Assembly: GCA_905236975.1 (NCBI GenBank)
Contig: CAJOQU010000051.1
Location: 1-8,670, forward strand
Direction of reading: 5' to 3'
From: an uncultured Clostridia bacterium
Lineage (GTDB): Bacteria; Bacillota; Clostridia; Oscillospirales; Acutalibacteraceae
DNA length: 8,670 nt
Shown here piece after piece: positions 6,870 through 8,670 of the stretch (its first letter is position 1; each line of letters starts with the position of its first letter). The notes below the pieces were generated by a model. It worked only from the letters and a program-made list of their open reading frames with translations. It was not told where the DNA came from and did not search any database. A program made the position numbers and the translations under genes.

Positions 6870-8336
6870 ATGAATGATTTTGAAAATAAACCCAATGGCG
6901 AGTTAAACGGATTTGATTCGGCCGACAGCGGCGAGTCCCAACGGAGCGGCTATACCGTTACTCCCGAGGGTGGGTATTATAACCGCAGCGGCAGTGAAAT
7001 TATACAAGACGACGTTACACCCGAACCGCAGCCGGCGGCGGATCCGGCCCCGCAGCCCGAGCCGGAGAAACAGGCGCCGCGGCATGACTTTTTCCCCAAT
7101 GGGCAGTACGGCGGCACGGCAAATGCGCCGGGCGCTGACGGTCGCCCGGTTTATACCGCCCCGACCTATCCCTATCCGCCGCGTCCCCAAAAGGCGAAAA
7201 CCAAAAAAAGCGCGGGAGCGGGCACGGTCTTCTTGGCATCCATTTTGGCGGCGATCATCGGGGCGGCCGGCGGTATTACAGCGGTTACCTTTGCTTTGAA
7301 AAATAACCAAAACAATACGGCGAAAGCCGCGCCGGAACAAAGCGTCACCGGCCAAAACGTGAACATCAATATTGACGAAACGGTGGAATCGGTGGTGGAG
7401 GCGGTCGCCCAAAAGGTGACCCCCAGCGTGATCGGGATTCGTACCACCACCTCGGTCATCAGCTTTTTCGGCGGCAGCAGTGAATCCACGGGCGAGGGAA
7501 GCGGCGTGGTCTATTCGTCCGATGGCTATATCATCACCAACTACCATGTGATTTCTGGTGCGGTGACCAATAAATCAGCCTCCAAGATTGAGGTGTATGT
7601 TGACGATTTGACCTCGACCCCCTATGAGGCCACGGTGGTGGGGTATAACATTTCCACCGATCTTGCCATTATTAAAATCAACGCCAAAGGGCTAACGGCG
7701 ATCACATTTGCCGATTCCGATGATTTGAACGTGGGGCAATATGTGATCACGGTGGGCAACCCCGGCGGTCTGGAATTTATGGACAGCGTGACCTACGGCG
7801 TGATCAGCGGTCTTGACCGTGTGGTTTCTTCCAGCTCGGATGTATCACTTATCCAAACCGACGCGGCCATCAACCCCGGCAATTCGGGCGGCGCGCTGGT
7901 CAATACCAAGGGCGAGCTGGTGGGTGTCAACAGCTCGAAGATCGTGTCAGAAGAATTTGAAGGCATGGGCTTTGCCATTCCTTCCAACACAGTGGCAAAG
8001 GTCTGCAAAAAGATCATTGCCAATGAAAACAGCCCCGAACCGTATATCGGCATTACGGTCAGTGAAAAATATACCGCAAGCGTTTTGCAGTATTACGGCT
8101 ACCCCGTCGGCGCGGTGGTGTTAAGCGTAGACGATGGCAGTCCGGCCGCTAACGCCGGTCTGCAAAAGGGCGATATTGTGACCGAGTTCAACGGCACGGA
8201 AATTCAGGAATACACCATGTTAGAGGATCTGCTGAAGGATTGCAGCCCCAACGATAAGGTGAATATCAAAATTTACCGCAGCGGTCGGTATTATACCACC
8301 ACGCTGACGGTCGGCTCCAACAACGCGGTGAAGTAA
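6870..8336 (+). CDS. HtrA/DegP-like membrane-anchored serine protease with PDZ domain
   Basis: A 488-residue envelope quality-control protease of family S1C. Residues 1-115 are hydrophilic, rich in Pro, Gly, Tyr and Gln, and end in a Lys-rich stretch (KAKTKKS); residues 117-143 (TVFLASILAAIIGAAGG and on) are one membrane helix. The basic flank on the N-side predicts a cytosolic tail and an extracellular protease. The trypsin-like domain spans about 170-385, with the triad His226 (ITNYHVI), Asp264 (STDLAIIKI) and Ser339 (NPGNSGGAL). One PDZ domain covers about 392-482, including GSPAANAGLQKGDIV. The architecture and size match Firmicute HtrA/YyxA-type proteins. AAGGAGG at 6855-6861 gives an ideal start. 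It is followed by a terminator, so it is the last or only gene of its transcript. Regulation by cell-envelope stress is common in the family, but no known operator is recognised here. Confidence 0.94.
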   Translation: MNDFENKPNGELNGFDSADSGESQRSGYTVTPEGGYYNRSGSEIIQDDVTPEPQPAADPAPQPEPEKQAPRHDFFPNGQYGGTANAPGADGRPVYTAPTYPYPPRPQKAKTKKSAGAGTVFLASILAAIIGAAGGITAVTFALKNNQNNTAKAAPEQSVTGQNVNINIDETVESVVEAVAQKVTPSVIGIRTTTSVISFFGGSSESTGEGSGVVYSSDGYIITNYHVISGAVTNKSASKIEVYVDDLTSTPYEATVVGYNISTDLAIIKINAKGLTAITFADSDDLNVGQYVITVGNPGGLEFMDSVTYGVISGLDRVVSSSSDVSLIQTDAAINPGNSGGALVNTKGELVGVNSSKIVSEEFEGMGFAIPSNTVAKVCKKIIANENSPEPYIGITVSEKYTASVLQYYGYPVGAVVLSVDDGSPAANAGLQKGDIVTEFNGTEIQEYTMLEDLLKDCSPNDKVNIKIYRSGRYYTTTLTVGSNNAVK

Positions 8337-8344
8337 AATCAATC

Positions 8345-8385
8345 AAACGGTCGTCCCACCTGAATAGGTAGGCGGCCGTTTTTTT
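8345..8385 (+). terminator. Rho-independent terminator after the HtrA-like gene
   Basis: ACGGTCGTC (8347-8355) pairs with GGCGGCCGT (8371-8379) with two G-T wobbles. After a small internal loop, ACCT (8358-8361) pairs with AGGT (8366-8369) around a GAAT loop. Seven T follow (8379-8385). It starts nine bases after the stop codon. Confidence 0.88.
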
Positions 8386-8406
8386 ATGTGTTAAGGCCGG
8401 GGGGAA

Positions 8407-8424
8407 GGTTTTGTTGACAAAACC
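8407..8424 (+). promoter_or_regulatory. Perfect 18-bp palindrome over the -35 box (candidate operator)
   Basis: GGTTTTGT (8407-8414), a TG centre (8415-8416) and ACAAAACC (8417-8424) form a perfect dyad with 8-base arms. Its middle contains the TTGACA -35 box at 8414-8419. A dimeric repressor bound here would block RNA polymerase. I do not recognise it as the site of a known regulator. There is no T-run after it, so a terminator is unlikely. The symmetry is seen; the operator role is inferred. Confidence 0.5.
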
Positions 8425-8442
8425 GAAGGCAAATGATACAAT
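8414..8442 (+). promoter_or_regulatory. Near-consensus sigma-A promoter with extended -10
   Basis: A perfect TTGACA (8414-8419), a 17-base spacer and TACAAT (8437-8442, five of six) preceded by TG at 8434-8435, the extended -10 element. Transcription should start near 8449, about 36 bases before the ATG at 8485. A further TATAAT at 8460-8465 has no matching -35 and is ignored. It follows the htrA terminator, so the next gene is a separate unit. Confidence 0.85.
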
Positions 8443-8484
8443 TATATAAAACTTATCGCTATAATAAGAGGAAAGGGGAAGCTT

Positions 8485-8670
8485 ATGCTGCGGAATCTTA
8501 TTTGCACACTTTGTGTCATACTGCTGAGCACGGCATTGCTTTGCCCGCTTTTCGTGGCCGCCGATTCAAAGGATGGCCATATTACTGTTGATACCGTCAC
8601 CGCCGCGGAAGGGGATTCGGTCATTGTACCGATTCGCATTGAAAACAACCCCGGTATCATGGCCATCACC
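8485..8670 (+). CDS. Secreted protein with cohesin-like N-terminal domain (3' end cut by window)
   Basis: Sixty-two codons are visible, open to the right edge. Residues 1-25 form a signal peptide: Arg3, a hydrophobic core from about residue 5 to 24, and a likely cut after LFVAA before DSKDG. Cys20 is preceded by Leu, so the stretch is not a good lipobox. From residue 33 on, ITVDTVTAAEGDSVIVPIRI followed by ENNPGIMAI resembles the opening strands of cohesin-type beta-sandwich domains, where a GDxVxVPVxxxNxPGI pattern is usual. Cohesins bind dockerins in cellulosome-like assemblies, but similar domains also occur in other secreted Clostridia proteins. Purine-rich GAGGAAAGGGGA just upstream (8468-8479) serves as ribosome binding site. 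The gene has its own promoter. Export is likely; the cohesin call is moderate because only the first strands are in view. Confidence 0.7.
   Translation, partial: MLRNLICTLCVILLSTALLCPLFVAADSKDGHITVDTVTAAEGDSVIVPIRIENNPGIMAIT

Noticed and set aside
6903..7547. 214-residue open frame on the minus strand under the HtrA tail
   Set aside because: Arg/Gly-rich composition is the mirror of the Pro-rich coding strand; no ribosome binding site or family similarity.
8466..8484. Lipoprotein signal for the last gene because of Cys20
   Set aside because: The residues before Cys20 are Ala-Leu-Leu, which does not fit the lipobox with small residues at -1; an Ala-Ala cut site follows at about residue 25.

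Overview
The window reads as ordinary chromosomal DNA of a low-to-mid GC Gram-positive bacterium. The likeliest group is Clostridia of the Oscillospiraceae/Ruminococcaceae type. The grounds are strong AGGAGG-type ribosome binding sites, a DnaD-family protein paired with a DnaC/DnaI-like helicase loader, a membrane-anchored HtrA protease with a long cytosolic Pro/Tyr-rich tail, and a secreted protein that appears to begin with a cohesin-like domain. This assignment is inference from gene content; no rRNA or marker phylogeny is available. All supported genes lie on the + strand. I see no tRNA, rRNA, CRISPR array, insertion sequence or phage module.

Layout. (1) Positions 3-2901 hold the 3' part of a metal-dependent amidohydrolase, then metY and metA, packed with a 4-base overlap and a 2-base gap. 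MetA makes the activated homoserine ester and MetY converts it with sulfide to homocysteine, giving a two-step direct-sulfhydrylation route towards methionine. Glu111 in MetA predicts an acetyl-CoA donor, which matches an O-acetylhomoserine-using MetY. A hairpin terminator closes this unit at 2907-2945. (2) A strong sigma-A-type promoter, whose -35 box lies in the T-run of that terminator, starts a replication/translation operon: a DnaD-domain protein (2996-3907), an AAA+ helicase loader (3923-4897) and the tRNA-modification gene mnmG (4887-6785), the last two overlapping by 11 bases. (3) After an 84-base AT-rich gap with a weak promoter candidate comes an HtrA/DegP-like serine protease with one membrane segment and one PDZ domain (6870-8336), ended by a good terminator. 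(4) A near-consensus promoter, with a perfect dyad symmetry over its -35 box, precedes a secreted protein with a cohesin-like N-terminus that runs off the right edge.

I do not find a clearly new system. The points most worth a second look are the 18-bp palindrome over the -35 box of the last gene, the cohesin-like secreted protein itself, the coupling of an amidohydrolase to metY, and the placement of mnmG behind a helicase-loader pair without mnmE or rsmG beside it in the window.
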